The notes: generated from the letters alone by a model not told the origin. A stretch of DNA of 64,000 nucleotides from Candidatus Intricatilinea gracilis (GCA_016702605.1 JADJDQ010000008.1:28722-92721), one strand, 5' to 3'; shown: positions 51,748 through 61,360, numbered from the stretch's first letter. Translations and numbers: made by a program.

Positions 51748-51940
51748 CGCGCTCAAGGCCCGGCCCTGCCTGCGTAGGAAAAACCAGGGCGTCCCGGTGT
51801 TTCCTCGACAGGAGCGGCGCCCGTGTCGCGCTGGCGTCATCACGGCACGACACGAGTCACGAGCCAGATCAAACCTGCGCAGCTTGTCGCCAGGCATGTG
51901 CTGAATTTGCGTAAGCACGGATGCTGCGCTGCACCAATAA

Positions 51941-51958
51941 TCTAGGGAAAACCCTAGA
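51941..51958 (+). promoter_or_regulatory. Inverted repeat just upstream of the GNAT gene
   Basis: TCTAGGG-AAAA-CCCTAGA is a perfect 7-bp inverted repeat, next to an AATAAT-like -10, ending 8 bp before the ATG. It could be an operator; the regulator is unknown. Confidence 0.45.
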
Positions 51959-51966
51959 CTACGGTG

Positions 51967-52728
51967 ATGGACAACTCGCACCTGATAGACAACCAGCTCC
52001 AGCCACCTGCCCCACCCAAACCCGGGCGTGGTGCTGGCGGGCGGGCCTGGCATTGGGACTGGGTGCCCATCCGGGGGCTCAAGGAACGTCACCGCGACCG
52101 CATCACCCGGCATCTGCTGGCCTTGTCGGAGCGTGACCGCTACCTGCGTTTCGGCTACCCGGCCAGCGACGAACGGATCGAACACTATGTGCGCGACCTC
52201 GACTTCGGTCGCGACGAGATCTTCGGCATCTTCAATCGCCGCCTCGACCTGGTCGCCATGGTGCACCTGGCGTATGCCGAAGGTGAATTACTCACCGGCG
52301 TGAGTGGTGACCACCAACCCATGGCCGAATTTGCCGTGAGTGTGGGCCGGTCGGCGCGTGGGCGCGGCTACGGCGGGCGCCTGTTTGCCCATGCCGAGAT
52401 CCACGCGCGCAACCGCCATGTCGATCGCCTGTTCATCCACGCACTGAGCGAAAACACGCCCATGTTGCGTATCGCCAAACGTGCCGGCGCCACCGTCGTG
52501 CGTGATGGCGGCGAGTCCGAAGCCTGGCTGCAACTGCCGCGCGACACCTTCGCCAGCCACGTGGAAGAGTTGATCTCGTCCCACGCGGCCGAGATCAACT
52601 ACGGCCTCAAACGCCAGGGCCGGCGGCTCGACCGCCTGTTCAACCTGGTGGCTGCCGTGCGCAAACGCATGTCGGCGCTGCGCAAGGCCTCGTCGCCGTC
52701 ACAGGACGGCTTCAGCCACCGGGACTGA
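51967..52728 (+). CDS. GNAT-family N-acetyltransferase
   Basis: A 253-residue protein with a GNAT domain in its middle: GRSARGRGYGGRLFAHAEIHARN is the acetyl-CoA loop (R/Q-x-x-G-x-G/A), followed by VDRLFIHALSENTPMLRIAKRAGATVV. An N-terminal extension (RHRDRITRHLLALSERDRYLRFGYPASDERIEHYV) is like that of acetyltransferases with an RxxRF substrate segment. The C-terminal ~50 residues are helical and basic. Substrate unknown. The ATG at 51967 is preceded by a GTG codon in frame. A palindrome lies directly upstream. Single-gene unit. Confidence 0.85.
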   Translation: MDNSHLIDNQLQPPAPPKPGRGAGGRAWHWDWVPIRGLKERHRDRITRHLLALSERDRYLRFGYPASDERIEHYVRDLDFGRDEIFGIFNRRLDLVAMVHLAYAEGELLTGVSGDHQPMAEFAVSVGRSARGRGYGGRLFAHAEIHARNRHVDRLFIHALSENTPMLRIAKRAGATVVRDGGESEAWLQLPRDTFASHVEELISSHAAEINYGLKRQGRRLDRLFNLVAAVRKRMSALRKASSPSQDGFSHRD

Positions 52729-53005
52729 TTTGCCGCTGGTCGGCTGCTGTGCCGACCGGTACGGTGGCAACCATCGAATTGTTGTTCACTGGCAACAATC
52801 AGGCCGATAGGAGCTGTCCAAGCGGTCAATTCCGGTTCGATCCCACAGTCCGACGCGCGCCAGGCTGCAATTGCCGGGCCGGCTTTGGCACACAAATCGT
52901 TACAGTGTGGCCTACGCTCAGGCCAGGCCCACACATGTCGTGTGAGCCGTATCGGTCGGCACGCCCGACGGGCGCTGTGAGCACCTCGTTGTTTCGCACC
53001 GCCCC

Positions 53006-53875
53006 ATGTCGAGCTCCGTCTGGATTGTTGTCGCCGCCGCCATCACCGGCCTGCTGTGCCTGGCCTTCACCCTGGTCTGGCGCAGCGGCGCGGACTCGCG
53101 TGACTCGAAAGACCTGCCCGACGACTGGCCGCTCACCCAGCGCCCGCTGTTCACGCTGGCGGAACGTGAGCTCTACCACCGCCTGCAGGCCGCGCTGCCG
53201 CAACGTGTCATCCTGGCCAAGATGCCGCTGGTACGGTTCTGCCAACCGCTGCACAGCAAGGAGCTGAGTTACTGGTTCAACCTGCTCGGCCCGCTGCACG
53301 TGAGTTTTGTGGTCTGCAACGATCAGGGCCGGGTGCTGGCGGCGGTGGACATCGAACGCGATCAGCGCCCCGCCTCGCGCCGCGCCGCCAACATCAAACA
53401 AGCCGTGCTCGCCACCTGCCGCGTGCGCTACCTGAAGTGTTCGGAAGACCAGCTCGCCAGCACCAGCGAGCTGCAGTTGCTGGTGCCTTCGACCATCGAC
53501 ACCCCCCGCGCCGGCCCCGCCAGCAGCGTGCGTGACGGCAAGGCCACGTTGGCGCACGCGGTGCGTGCCCGCCGCGGCGAGCAAGATGTGCGCTGGTACG
53601 AGTCGGGCTTCAACCAGGATTCGTTCTTCGCACCCGATAGCCGCATGGATGGCCTGCGCGACGGCGACCGGCGCGAGCCGGCACGCGAAGAGCGCGACCA
53701 CACGGCCAGCTCCCGCGGTGGTCGCAGCCGGTCGCAGCGCTTCTTCGAGGCCGAGCCCGACGACATGCGTCCCGACCCCGGCGACAGCCGCTTTGGTGCC
53801 AGCCAGCCGCCCACGCCGATCAAGCGCCCGACCTTCGTCTTCGACGAACAACAACTCGCCTACCGGCGCCGCTGA
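53006..53875 (+). CDS. DUF2726-family membrane-anchored protein
   Basis: A 289-residue protein. One N-terminal transmembrane helix (about 4-25, VWIVVAAAITGLLCLAFTLVW), then a DUF2726 domain at about 45-165: LFTLAERELYHRLQAALPQRVILAKMPLVRFCQ, LSYWFNLLGPLHVSFVVCNDQGRVLAAVDIE, and RRAANIKQAVLATCRVRYL. This fold is related to restriction-endonuclease-like and topoisomerase-associated domains. The remaining ~120 residues are Arg/Asp/Ser-rich and probably disordered. No catalytic role is established for such proteins. The 277 bp upstream hold no gene. Confidence 0.8.
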   Translation: MSSSVWIVVAAAITGLLCLAFTLVWRSGADSRDSKDLPDDWPLTQRPLFTLAERELYHRLQAALPQRVILAKMPLVRFCQPLHSKELSYWFNLLGPLHVSFVVCNDQGRVLAAVDIERDQRPASRRAANIKQAVLATCRVRYLKCSEDQLASTSELQLLVPSTIDTPRAGPASSVRDGKATLAHAVRARRGEQDVRWYESGFNQDSFFAPDSRMDGLRDGDRREPAREERDHTASSRGGRSRSQRFFEAEPDDMRPDPGDSRFGASQPPTPIKRPTFVFDEQQLAYRRR

Positions 53876-53956
53876 GACCAGCGCCGCGCGGCAATTGCCC
53901 GGCTGGCCCGGCCGGCCCGGCCGAGACCCGAGCAGGCCGACCCAGCCGAACCAGGC

Positions 53957-53982
53957 ATGGTGCATCGCATACGATGCACCAT
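53957..53982 (+). promoter_or_regulatory. Perfect 11-bp inverted repeat over the srkA start
   Basis: ATGGTGCATCG-CATA-CGATGCACCAT. The right arm includes the first two bases of the srkA ATG (53981). It could act as a repressor operator or as a hairpin that hides the start codon in mRNA. Confidence 0.6.
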
Positions 53983-55018
53983 GACCACGACCCCCGCAGC
54001 CACGACGCGCCCCTACGAGGGACTCACCCCGCACGTGGTGCTCGACGCGCTGGATGCCACCGGGCTGCGCGGCGACGGCCGCATCCTGCAGCTCAACTCC
54101 TACGAGAACCGGGTGTTTCAGGTGGCACTCGAAGACGGCCGCAGCGTGGTCGCCAAGTTCTATCGCGACGGGCGCTGGAGCGATGCACAAATCGGCGAGG
54201 AACACAGCTTTGCGCTCGAACTGGCGCAGGCCGAAGTGCCGGCGGTTGCGCCACTGACACTGGTGGCCGATGCCTCGATCGATCCGGCGCCGCGACTGGT
54301 CGGTGAGCCGCCCACGCTGGCCCTGTGGCAAGGCTGGCGCTACTCGGCCAGCCCGCGCTGCGGCGGGCGTTCACCCGAACTCGAAGACACCCAGACGCTC
54401 GAATGGCTCGGCCGTTTCCTGGCCCGCCTGCATCTGGTCGGCCAACGCCGGCCGTTTGTGCACCGCGTGTCGCTGGACGGCAGCGCCGCGGCGCGCGCCT
54501 CGGTCGACTGGCTCAGCGAGGCGGGTGATATGCCGCCCTCGGCGATCGACCAGTGGCGCGACGCCGCACACCGGGCACTCGACGGCGTCGATCAGGCCTT
54601 CAAGACCCACGGCCAGCTGACCCTGCTGCGCCTGCACGGCGATTGCCACGTCGGCAACGTGTTGTGGACGCCCGCCGGACCCCACTTCGTCGACCTGGAC
54701 GACGCCGTCAACGGCCCGGCCGTGCAGGACCTGTGGATGCTGCTCGGCGGCGAACGCCACGAGATGCAGGCGCAGCTCGGCGCTTTGCTCGACGGCTACG
54801 ACACCATGCGCGATTTCGACCGCCGCGAACTGGCGCTGATCGAGCCGCTGCGCACCCTGCGCATCATTCAGCACAGCGCCTGGATCGCCCGGCGCTGGGC
54901 CGACCCAGCCTTTCCGATCGCGTTTCCGTCGTTCGAGAGCCCGTCGTACTGGGCCCAGCAGACCACACTGCTGCGCGAGCAGATCGAGGCGATGAAGGCT
55001 GATCCACTGGTGGCTTGA
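53981..55018 (+). CDS. srkA: Stress response kinase A (YihE/SrkA)
   Basis: A 345-residue aminoglycoside-phosphotransferase-fold Ser/Thr kinase that protects stressed cells in E. coli. Motifs: NSYENRVFQVALEDGRSVVAKFYRDGRW (nucleotide-binding strands and the Lys in VAKFY), the catalytic loop LRLHGDCHVGNVLW, and the metal Asp in HFVDLDDAVNGPAVQDLWML. Length fits. An ATG at 53957 is also in frame, but it lies within the inverted repeat and adds eight unlikely residues, so 53981 (MTTTPAATT) is preferred. Convergent with htpG. Confidence 0.92.
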   Translation: MTTTPAATTRPYEGLTPHVVLDALDATGLRGDGRILQLNSYENRVFQVALEDGRSVVAKFYRDGRWSDAQIGEEHSFALELAQAEVPAVAPLTLVADASIDPAPRLVGEPPTLALWQGWRYSASPRCGGRSPELEDTQTLEWLGRFLARLHLVGQRRPFVHRVSLDGSAAARASVDWLSEAGDMPPSAIDQWRDAAHRALDGVDQAFKTHGQLTLLRLHGDCHVGNVLWTPAGPHFVDLDDAVNGPAVQDLWMLLGGERHEMQAQLGALLDGYDTMRDFDRRELALIEPLRTLRIIQHSAWIARRWADPAFPIAFPSFESPSYWAQQTTLLREQIEAMKADPLVA

Positions 55019-55093
55019 AGGTCGGGGCGGCGATCTCCCAGAGCTGCCCTGGGCCTCGGTCGGCAAACGCCGACAACCCGCCGAAAGCGACAA

Positions 55094-55112
55094 CGCCGGG
55101 TCGTACCCGGCG
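55094..55112. terminator. Hairpin between convergent srkA and htpG
   Basis: CGCCGGGT and ACCCGGCG pair perfectly across a 3-nt loop. It lies 76 nt after the srkA stop and 66 nt after the htpG stop. T-runs are poor, so it is a possible bidirectional terminator. Confidence 0.5.
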
Positions 55113-55178
55113 CCACCTCTAGTCTTGCAGACCTGGCCGACCAGCATCGGTGTGATGCCAGTCGGGTCAGACCCGTCC

Positions 55179-57083
55179 TCAGCCGAGGATCAAGGCCTGG
55201 ATGCGCCGCACATGCGCCGCCGGGTCTTCCAGCTGGCCACCTTCGGCCAGCATGGCGTTGTCGAACAGCACCTGGGCCAGGTCGTCGAACTGCGCCGCAC
55301 CTTCGGGCAGGGCGGCGAGTTTCTTCACCAGCGCGTGGTCGGCGTTCACTTCCAGCACCGGCAGGCTGGACGGGGCGCTCTGGCCTGCCTGCTTGAGCAG
55401 GCGGGCCAAATGGCCACTCATGTCGCCTTCCTCGGACACCAGGCAGGCAGGTGAATCGACCAGGCGGGTGGTGGCACGCACGTCCTTGGCGCGAGCGGCC
55501 AGCGCGGTCTTGATGCGGTCGAGCGTGGGCTTGAAGCTCTCGGCGGCGGCTTCGGCCTGCTTCTTCTCGTCCTCGTCCTGCAGCTTGCCCAGGTCGACCG
55601 AGCCCTTGGCCACACTTTGCAGCTGCTTGCCGTCGAACTCGTACAGGTGGCCGAGCATCCACTCGTCGACCCGGTCGGTGAACAGCAGCACCTCGATGCC
55701 CTTCTTCTTGAAGATCTCGAGCTGCGGGCTGTTCTTGGCAGCGGCCAGGGTGTCGGCGGTGATGTAGTAGATGACCTCCTGGCCGTCCTTCATGCGGCTC
55801 ACGTAATCCGTGAAGCTCACCCCTTCGTCGGCATGGGTCGAGGCAAATCGCAGCAGCTTGGCCAGGCGCTCCTGGTTGGCGTGGTCTTCACCGACGCCTT
55901 CCTTGAGCACCGAGCCGAACTCCTTGTAGAAGGCGGCGTATTTGGCCTTGTCGTCGGCGGCGCTGGTCTCGTCGGTGCTGTCGGCCAGGCTCTCGAGCAT
56001 GCTCAGCACACGTTTGGTCGAGCCTTCGCGGATCGCCTTGACGTCGCGGCTTTCCTGCAGCAGCTCGCGGCTCACGTTGAGCGGCAGGTCGGCCGAGTCG
56101 ATCACACCCTTCACGAAGCGCAGGTAGACCGGCATCAGCGCCTCGGCGTCGTCCATGATGAAGACACGTTTGACGTAGAGCTTCACCCCGCCGCGTTTGT
56201 CGCGGTTCCACATGTCCATCGGCGCCTTGGCCGGGATGTAGAGCAGCTGCGTGTATTCGCTGCGGCCCTCGACGCGGTTGTGCGTGTAGGCCAGCGGCGG
56301 CGTCTGGTCGTAGGTGAGCTGCTCGTAGAAGGCCTTGTATTCGGCGTCGGTCACCTCGCTCTTGCTGCGGCTCCACAGCGCCGCCGCCTTGTTGACCGTC
56401 TCCCACTCGTCGGTGATGACGTTCTCGCCCTTGTCCTTGTCCCACTCTTCCTTGCGCATCAGGATGGGCAGCGAGATGTGGTCCGAGTACTTGCTGATGG
56501 TCGACTTGATCTTCCAGCGGCTCAGCCACTCGTCTTCTTCCTCGCGCAGGTGCAGGATGACGTCGGTGCCGCGGGTTTCGCGGGTGATGGTCTCGACCTC
56601 GAAGTCGCCCGTGCCTTCGCTGCTCCAGCGCACGCCTTCGGTGATCGGCAGGCCGGCGCGGCGCGATTCGACCGTGATGCGGTCGGCCACGATGTAGCCC
56701 GAGTAGAACCCCACGCCGAACTGGCCGATCAGGTTGGCGTCCTTGGCTTTCTCACCTTCGAGCTTGGCCATGAACTCCTTGGTGCCGCTCTTGGCGATAG
56801 TGCCCAGGTGTTCGATCGCCTCGGCGCTCGACAGGCCGATGCCGTTGTCGCTGATGACGATGCGCCGGGCCGCCTTGTCGTAGCTGATGCGCACTTCCAG
56901 ATTCGGCGCATCCTCGAACAGCGCGGCATTGTTGAGCGCCTCGAACCGCAGCTTGTCGCAGGCATCCGACGCGTTCGAGATCAGCTCGCGCAGGAAGATT
57001 TCCTTGTTCGAATAGAGCGAATGCGTAACAAGGTGCAGCAGCTGCTTCACCTCGGCCTGGAAGGACAGGGTTTGTTTTTCCAT
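55179..57083 (-). CDS. htpG: Molecular chaperone HtpG (Hsp90)
   Basis: A 634-residue Hsp90. The N-terminal ATPase is clear: RELISNASDACDKLRFEAL, DNGIGLSSAEAIEHLGTIAKSGTKEF, and GQFGVGFYSGYIVADRI. The middle domain has GVKLYVKRVFIMDDAE and DLPLNVSRELLQ with the catalytic-loop Arg. The C-terminal dimerisation domain ends the protein. The ATG at 57083 (MEKQTLSFQAEVKQLL) is the family start; the frame is open to 57134. Length is normal. No heat-shock promoter is obvious in the 272 bp shared with divergent pilB. Confidence 0.96.
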   Translation of the reverse strand: MEKQTLSFQAEVKQLLHLVTHSLYSNKEIFLRELISNASDACDKLRFEALNNAALFEDAPNLEVRISYDKAARRIVISDNGIGLSSAEAIEHLGTIAKSGTKEFMAKLEGEKAKDANLIGQFGVGFYSGYIVADRITVESRRAGLPITEGVRWSSEGTGDFEVETITRETRGTDVILHLREEEDEWLSRWKIKSTISKYSDHISLPILMRKEEWDKDKGENVITDEWETVNKAAALWSRSKSEVTDAEYKAFYEQLTYDQTPPLAYTHNRVEGRSEYTQLLYIPAKAPMDMWNRDKRGGVKLYVKRVFIMDDAEALMPVYLRFVKGVIDSADLPLNVSRELLQESRDVKAIREGSTKRVLSMLESLADSTDETSAADDKAKYAAFYKEFGSVLKEGVGEDHANQERLAKLLRFASTHADEGVSFTDYVSRMKDGQEVIYYITADTLAAAKNSPQLEIFKKKGIEVLLFTDRVDEWMLGHLYEFDGKQLQSVAKGSVDLGKLQDEDEKKQAEAAAESFKPTLDRIKTALAARAKDVRATTRLVDSPACLVSEEGDMSGHLARLLKQAGQSAPSSLPVLEVNADHALVKKLAALPEGAAQFDDLAQVLFDNAMLAEGGQLEDPAAHVRRIQALILG

Positions 57084-57355
57084 GGGTCGGCTCGGGTTTC
57101 TGAAGTAAGTTGGGAAACGGCCGGACGGTGGCAATCATGCCGGCTGACGCAGCCATCGTGCGGCCGCTGCGGTGGATTTCAAGAGTCGAGGCACAAAAAC
57201 CAGGGCGCGACCGCCGCCGACCAGGTGCGTCGGCGCCGGACACCGGCACCGACCGGGCGCCCTGCGGCCACGTGATTGCCAGCCCAGCCCGGATCGGGGA
57301 TCATCGCGCCAGACTCGGCCATACTTGAGGGGAGTCAGGCGCACGCACAAATCTC

Positions 57356-59140
57356 GTGCACGCCACCCCGCAACGCTTGCCACCGCCCGCAGCCCAACCG
57401 ATACCGCCCCAGCCCGTGGTTGATTCAGTCGCCGAAGCCGCCGTACCAAACACCCTGACCGGTGTCGCACGTATTCTTGTCCACTCAGGCAAGTTGCAGC
57501 AGCGCGCCGCCGAAGAGGTCAGCCGGCTGGCGCGCGACCAGCGCCGCAACTTCGTCGCTGCGGCGGTCGGCGCCGGTGCACTCAGCGCCAGCGAGATGGC
57601 GCACACACTTTCGGTGGCGTTGTCGGTGCCGCTGCTCGACCTCGACGCCGTCGACCCCACTCGCCTGCCGCAAAACCTGGTCGATGCCCGTACCCTGGCG
57701 CAGTACCAGGTGCTGGTGCTGGGCAAACGTGGCAACCGCATCTTCATCGGCGGCTCGGATCCGACCGACCAGGAGGCGGTGGACCGCATCAAGTTCGCCA
57801 CCCAGCTCACGCCCGAGTGGGTGATCGTCGAGCAGGACAAACTTGGCCGCATCCTCGAAGGCAAGAGCACCAGTGCCACTGAGGCGCTCGAGAACATCGT
57901 CGCCGGCGACTTCGATTTCGACGTCGAAGAACAGGACCCGAACGCCAAGCAGGACGAAGAGGTCACGGCCGACGTCGAAGACGCACCGGTCGTGCGCTTC
58001 CTGCAGAAGATGCTGATCGACGCCATCAACATGCGCGCGTCTGACCTGCACTTCGAGCCCTACGAGCAGACCTACCGGGTGCGCTTCCGGGTCGACGGTG
58101 AATTACGCGAGATCACCCAGCCACCGGTGGCGATCAAGGACAAGCTCGCCTCGCGCATCAAGGTGATCAGCCGCCTCGATATCGCCGAGAAACGTGTGCC
58201 GCAGGACGGCCGCATGAAGCTCAAGTTCGGCGCCAAGGCGATCGACTTCCGCGTCTCCACCTTGCCCACCTTGTTCGGCGAGAAGATCGTGATCCGGATC
58301 CTCGACCCGTCGTCGGCCAAGCTGGGCATCGAGGCCCTGGGCTACGAGCGCGAAGAGAAAGACCGCCTGATGTCGGCCATCAAGCGGCCCTACGGCATGA
58401 TCCTGGTGACCGGCCCGACCGGCTCGGGCAAGACGGTGTCGCTGTACACCTGCCTGAACATCCTCAACCAGCCGGGCGTGAACATCGCCACCGTCGAGGA
58501 TCCGGCCGAAATCAACCTGCCGGGCATCAACCAGGTCAACGTCAACGAAAAGGCCGGGCTCGACTTCGCAGTGGCGCTGCGCGCCTTCCTGCGCCAGGAC
58601 CCGGACATCATCATGGTCGGCGAAATCCGCGACATGCAGACCGCCGACATCGCCATCAAGGCCGCCCAGACCGGCCACCTGGTGTTGTCTACGCTGCACA
58701 CCAACGACGCACCAACCACGCTGACACGCCTGCTCAACATGGGTGTGCCACCGTTCAACATCGCCGCCAGCGTCATCCTGGTGACGGCCCAGCGGCTGGC
58801 GCGCAAGTTGTGCGAAAACTGCAAGAAGCCGGCCGACTATCCGCGCGAGGCCCTGCTGCGGGCGGGTTTTCGCGGCGACGAGGTCGACGGCAGCTGGAAG
58901 CCGTACAAGGCCGTGGGTTGCTCGACCTGCAACAACGGTTATCGCGGCCGTATCGGCATCTACCAGGCCATGCCCATCACCGAGGCGATGCAGCGCATCA
59001 TCCTGGCCGAGGGCACGGCCATGGACATCGCGGATCAGGCACAGAAGGACGGCGTGCGCGACCTGCGCCTCTCGGGCCTGGTGAAGGTGCGCAACGGGCA
59101 AACTACCCTGGAAGAAGTGATCGCCGTCACCAATCAGTGA
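57356..59140 (+). CDS. pilB: Type IV pilus assembly ATPase PilB
   Basis: A 594-residue extension ATPase of type IV pili. The N-terminal MshEN-type domain (LTGVARILVHSGKL, LSVPLLDLDAVD) is followed by the secretion ATPase core: Walker A GPTGSGKTVSLY, Asp box VEDPAEINLPGINQVNVN, Walker B RQDPDIIMVGEIRD, His box QTGHLVLSTLHTND, and a four-Cys zinc site (CENC, CSTC). The start is unsure. The frame opens with GTG 57356, but a GTG at 57419 would also fit. It leads an operon with pilC and pilD, which suggests surface pili, motility and DNA uptake. Confidence 0.95.
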   Translation: MHATPQRLPPPAAQPIPPQPVVDSVAEAAVPNTLTGVARILVHSGKLQQRAAEEVSRLARDQRRNFVAAAVGAGALSASEMAHTLSVALSVPLLDLDAVDPTRLPQNLVDARTLAQYQVLVLGKRGNRIFIGGSDPTDQEAVDRIKFATQLTPEWVIVEQDKLGRILEGKSTSATEALENIVAGDFDFDVEEQDPNAKQDEEVTADVEDAPVVRFLQKMLIDAINMRASDLHFEPYEQTYRVRFRVDGELREITQPPVAIKDKLASRIKVISRLDIAEKRVPQDGRMKLKFGAKAIDFRVSTLPTLFGEKIVIRILDPSSAKLGIEALGYEREEKDRLMSAIKRPYGMILVTGPTGSGKTVSLYTCLNILNQPGVNIATVEDPAEINLPGINQVNVNEKAGLDFAVALRAFLRQDPDIIMVGEIRDMQTADIAIKAAQTGHLVLSTLHTNDAPTTLTRLLNMGVPPFNIAASVILVTAQRLARKLCENCKKPADYPREALLRAGFRGDEVDGSWKPYKAVGCSTCNNGYRGRIGIYQAMPITEAMQRIILAEGTAMDIADQAQKDGVRDLRLSGLVKVRNGQTTLEEVIAVTNQ

Positions 59141-59183
59141 CGGCTCATCACTTGCAGGGTCAACGTATCGAGGGCGGAGCAAG

Positions 59184-60413
59184 ATGGCCACAGCCAGCAC
59201 GGCAGCGGCAAGACAACAGATCAAGGACTTTGTCTTCGAATGGGAAGGGCGTGACCGCAACGGCAAGATCGTGCGCGGCGAGCTGCGCGCCGGCGGCGAA
59301 GCCATGGTCAACGCCACGTTGCGCCGCCAGGGCATCATGGTGTCCAAGGTGCGCAAGCGCCGCACCAGCGCCGGTCGTTCGATCAAGCAAAAGGAGATCG
59401 CACTCTTCACGCGCCAGCTGGCCACCATGCTCAAGGCGGGTGTGCCGCTGCTGCAGTCGTTCGAGATCGTTGCGCGCGGCAGCAACAACCCGCGCCTGAC
59501 CCGTCTGCTCACCGATATCCGCAACGACGTCGAGACCGGCACCAGCCTGTCGTCGGCGTTTCGCAAACACCCGCTGCAGTTCGACTCGCTGTACTGCAAC
59601 CTGATCGAGGCCGGTGAAGCCGCCGGTATTCTCGAAACCCTGCTCGAACGCCTGGCCAGCTACCAGGAAAAGACGCTCGAGATCAAGGCCAAGGTGCGCT
59701 CTGCGCTGGTCTACCCCACCTCGGTGTTGATCGTCGCCTTCGTGGTGGTGTCGATCATCATGTTGTGGGTCATCCCGGCCTTCAAGGACATCTTCAAGAA
59801 CTTCGGCGCCGACCTGCCACTGCCCACGCTGATGGTGATCTCGATGTCCGAGACCTTCGTCCAGTACTGGTGGGCGATTTTCGGCATCCTCATCGGCGGC
59901 AGCTACATGTTCATGCAGACCTGGAAACGCTCAGAGCGTATGCAGATGGGCATGGACCGGCTGGTGCTCAAGCTGCCGATCTTTGGCGAGCTGCTTCACA
60001 AGGCCTCGGTGGCGCGCTGGTCGCGCACCTTGTCGACCATGTTCGCGGCCGGTGTGCCGCTGGTCGAAGCGCTCGATTCGGTGGGTGGTGCGTCGGGCAA
60101 CCGCGTCTTCCAGGTCGCCACCGAACAGATCCAGCGCAGTGTCGCCACCGGCGCGGCGCTCACCACGTCGATGCAGACCACCGGCATCTTCCCGAACATG
60201 GTGCTGCAGATGAGCGCCATCGGCGAAGAATCCGGCTCACTCGACGCCATGCTGGGCAAGGTGGCCGACTTCTACGAAGCCGAGGTCGACGAGGCGGTCA
60301 AATCGCTGTCGAGCCTGATGGAACCCATCATCATCGTGTTCCTCGGCACCTTGATCGGCGGCATCGTGGTCTCGATGTACCTGCCCATCTTCAAGCTCGG
60401 CCAGGTGGTGTGA
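59184..60413 (+). CDS. pilC: Type IV pilus inner-membrane platform protein PilC
   Basis: A 409-residue integral membrane protein with two type II secretion F domains. The first (IALFTRQLATMLKAGVPLLQSFEIV, FDSLYCNLIEAGEAAGILE) and the second (RTLSTMFAAGVPLVEALDSVGG, LQMSAIGEESGSLDAML) share the F-domain pattern. Three membrane segments are seen near 180-205, 225-250 and the C-terminus (PIIIVFLGTLIGGIVVSMYLP). GGAG precedes the ATG. It lies 43 nt after pilB and overlaps or abuts pilD. Confidence 0.95.
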   Translation: MATASTAAARQQIKDFVFEWEGRDRNGKIVRGELRAGGEAMVNATLRRQGIMVSKVRKRRTSAGRSIKQKEIALFTRQLATMLKAGVPLLQSFEIVARGSNNPRLTRLLTDIRNDVETGTSLSSAFRKHPLQFDSLYCNLIEAGEAAGILETLLERLASYQEKTLEIKAKVRSALVYPTSVLIVAFVVVSIIMLWVIPAFKDIFKNFGADLPLPTLMVISMSETFVQYWWAIFGILIGGSYMFMQTWKRSERMQMGMDRLVLKLPIFGELLHKASVARWSRTLSTMFAAGVPLVEALDSVGGASGNRVFQVATEQIQRSVATGAALTTSMQTTGIFPNMVLQMSAIGEESGSLDAMLGKVADFYEAEVDEAVKSLSSLMEPIIIVFLGTLIGGIVVSMYLPIFKLGQVV

Positions 60414-60424
60414 CGCTGCCGTCG

Positions 60425-61360
60425 ATGCCGGATGGCGCGCTGACGCTGCTGCTCTCGCCGATCGGGCTGGCCCTGATCGGCCTGTGCATCGGCAGCTTTC
60501 TCAACGTGGTGGTGCACCGGCTGCCCATCATGCTCGAGCGCAACTGGCGCGCCGAAAGCGCCGAGTTGCTGGGCCTGGATGCCGCGGCGAGCACCGACGC
60601 TGCTGCCAGTGCGTCCGCACCGGCCGGTGCCCCCGCCCGTGCCGGCAGTGATGCCGCTGCCGCCAGCGAGCAGGCGAACCTCAGCCTGTGGTCACCTGGC
60701 TCGCGCTGCCCGCAGTGTGGACATGTGCTGCGCTGGTACGAGAACATCCCGCTGCTGAGCTGGCTCGTGCTGCGAGCCAGGTGTTCGGCCTGCAAGACAC
60801 CGATTTCGGCGCGTTACCCGCTGGTCGAAGCCGGCTGCGCGGTGCTGTTTGCCGCCATCGGCGTGCGGGTGGGCGCCCAGCCTGCCGCCTTGTTGTGGTG
60901 CGGTTTTGCCGCCGCCCTGCTGGTGCTGGCGCTGATCGACTGGGACACCACGCTGCTGCCCGACAACATCAACCAACCGCTGCTCTGGGCCGGCCTGATC
61001 GCCGCCGCACTGGGCTGGACGCCATTGCCACTGTCCGCCGCACTCTGGGGCGCCGTCGCGGGTTACCTCAGCCTGTTCCTGGTGACCTGGTTCTACAAAC
61101 TCGCCACCGGCAAGGTCGGCATGGGCAACGGCGACTTCAAGCTGCTCGCCGCGCTGGGCGCCTGGCTGGGTGCGACCATGATCCTGCCCATCGTGCTGGG
61201 TGCATCGGTGCTGGGCGCCATCATCGGCATCGCCATGAAGATCAGCGGCAACCTGCGCGAAGGCCGCTACGTACCCTTCGGCCCCTTTCTGGCTGGCGCC
61301 GGGCTGGTCTGCCTGATGGCCGGGCAGGACCGCGTGATGGGCTGGCTCGGCTGGTACTGA
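60425..61360 (+). CDS. pilD: Type IV prepilin peptidase PilD
   Basis: A ~311-residue bifunctional enzyme that cleaves the prepilin leader and methylates the new N-terminus. It has the two zinc-type CxxC pairs (CPQC and CSAC) in the first cytoplasmic loop, the catalytic aspartates in LIDWDTTLLPD and MGNGDFKLLA, and about eight membrane segments. Within the loop, before CPQC, there is an unusual ~35-residue Ala/Ser/Pro-rich insert (from LDAAASTDAA). The start is either GTG 60410, overlapping the pilC stop, or ATG 60425. coaE follows by 1 nt. Confidence 0.94.
   Translation: MPDGALTLLLSPIGLALIGLCIGSFLNVVVHRLPIMLERNWRAESAELLGLDAAASTDAAASASAPAGAPARAGSDAAAASEQANLSLWSPGSRCPQCGHVLRWYENIPLLSWLVLRARCSACKTPISARYPLVEAGCAVLFAAIGVRVGAQPAALLWCGFAAALLVLALIDWDTTLLPDNINQPLLWAGLIAAALGWTPLPLSAALWGAVAGYLSLFLVTWFYKLATGKVGMGNGDFKLLAALGAWLGATMILPIVLGASVLGAIIGIAMKISGNLREGRYVPFGPFLAGAGLVCLMAGQDRVMGWLGWY

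Noticed and set aside
50908..52266. N-terminal extension of recQ by over 400 codons
   Set aside because: It would overlap ssb on the other strand and lacks any domain; RecQ starts normally at 50907.
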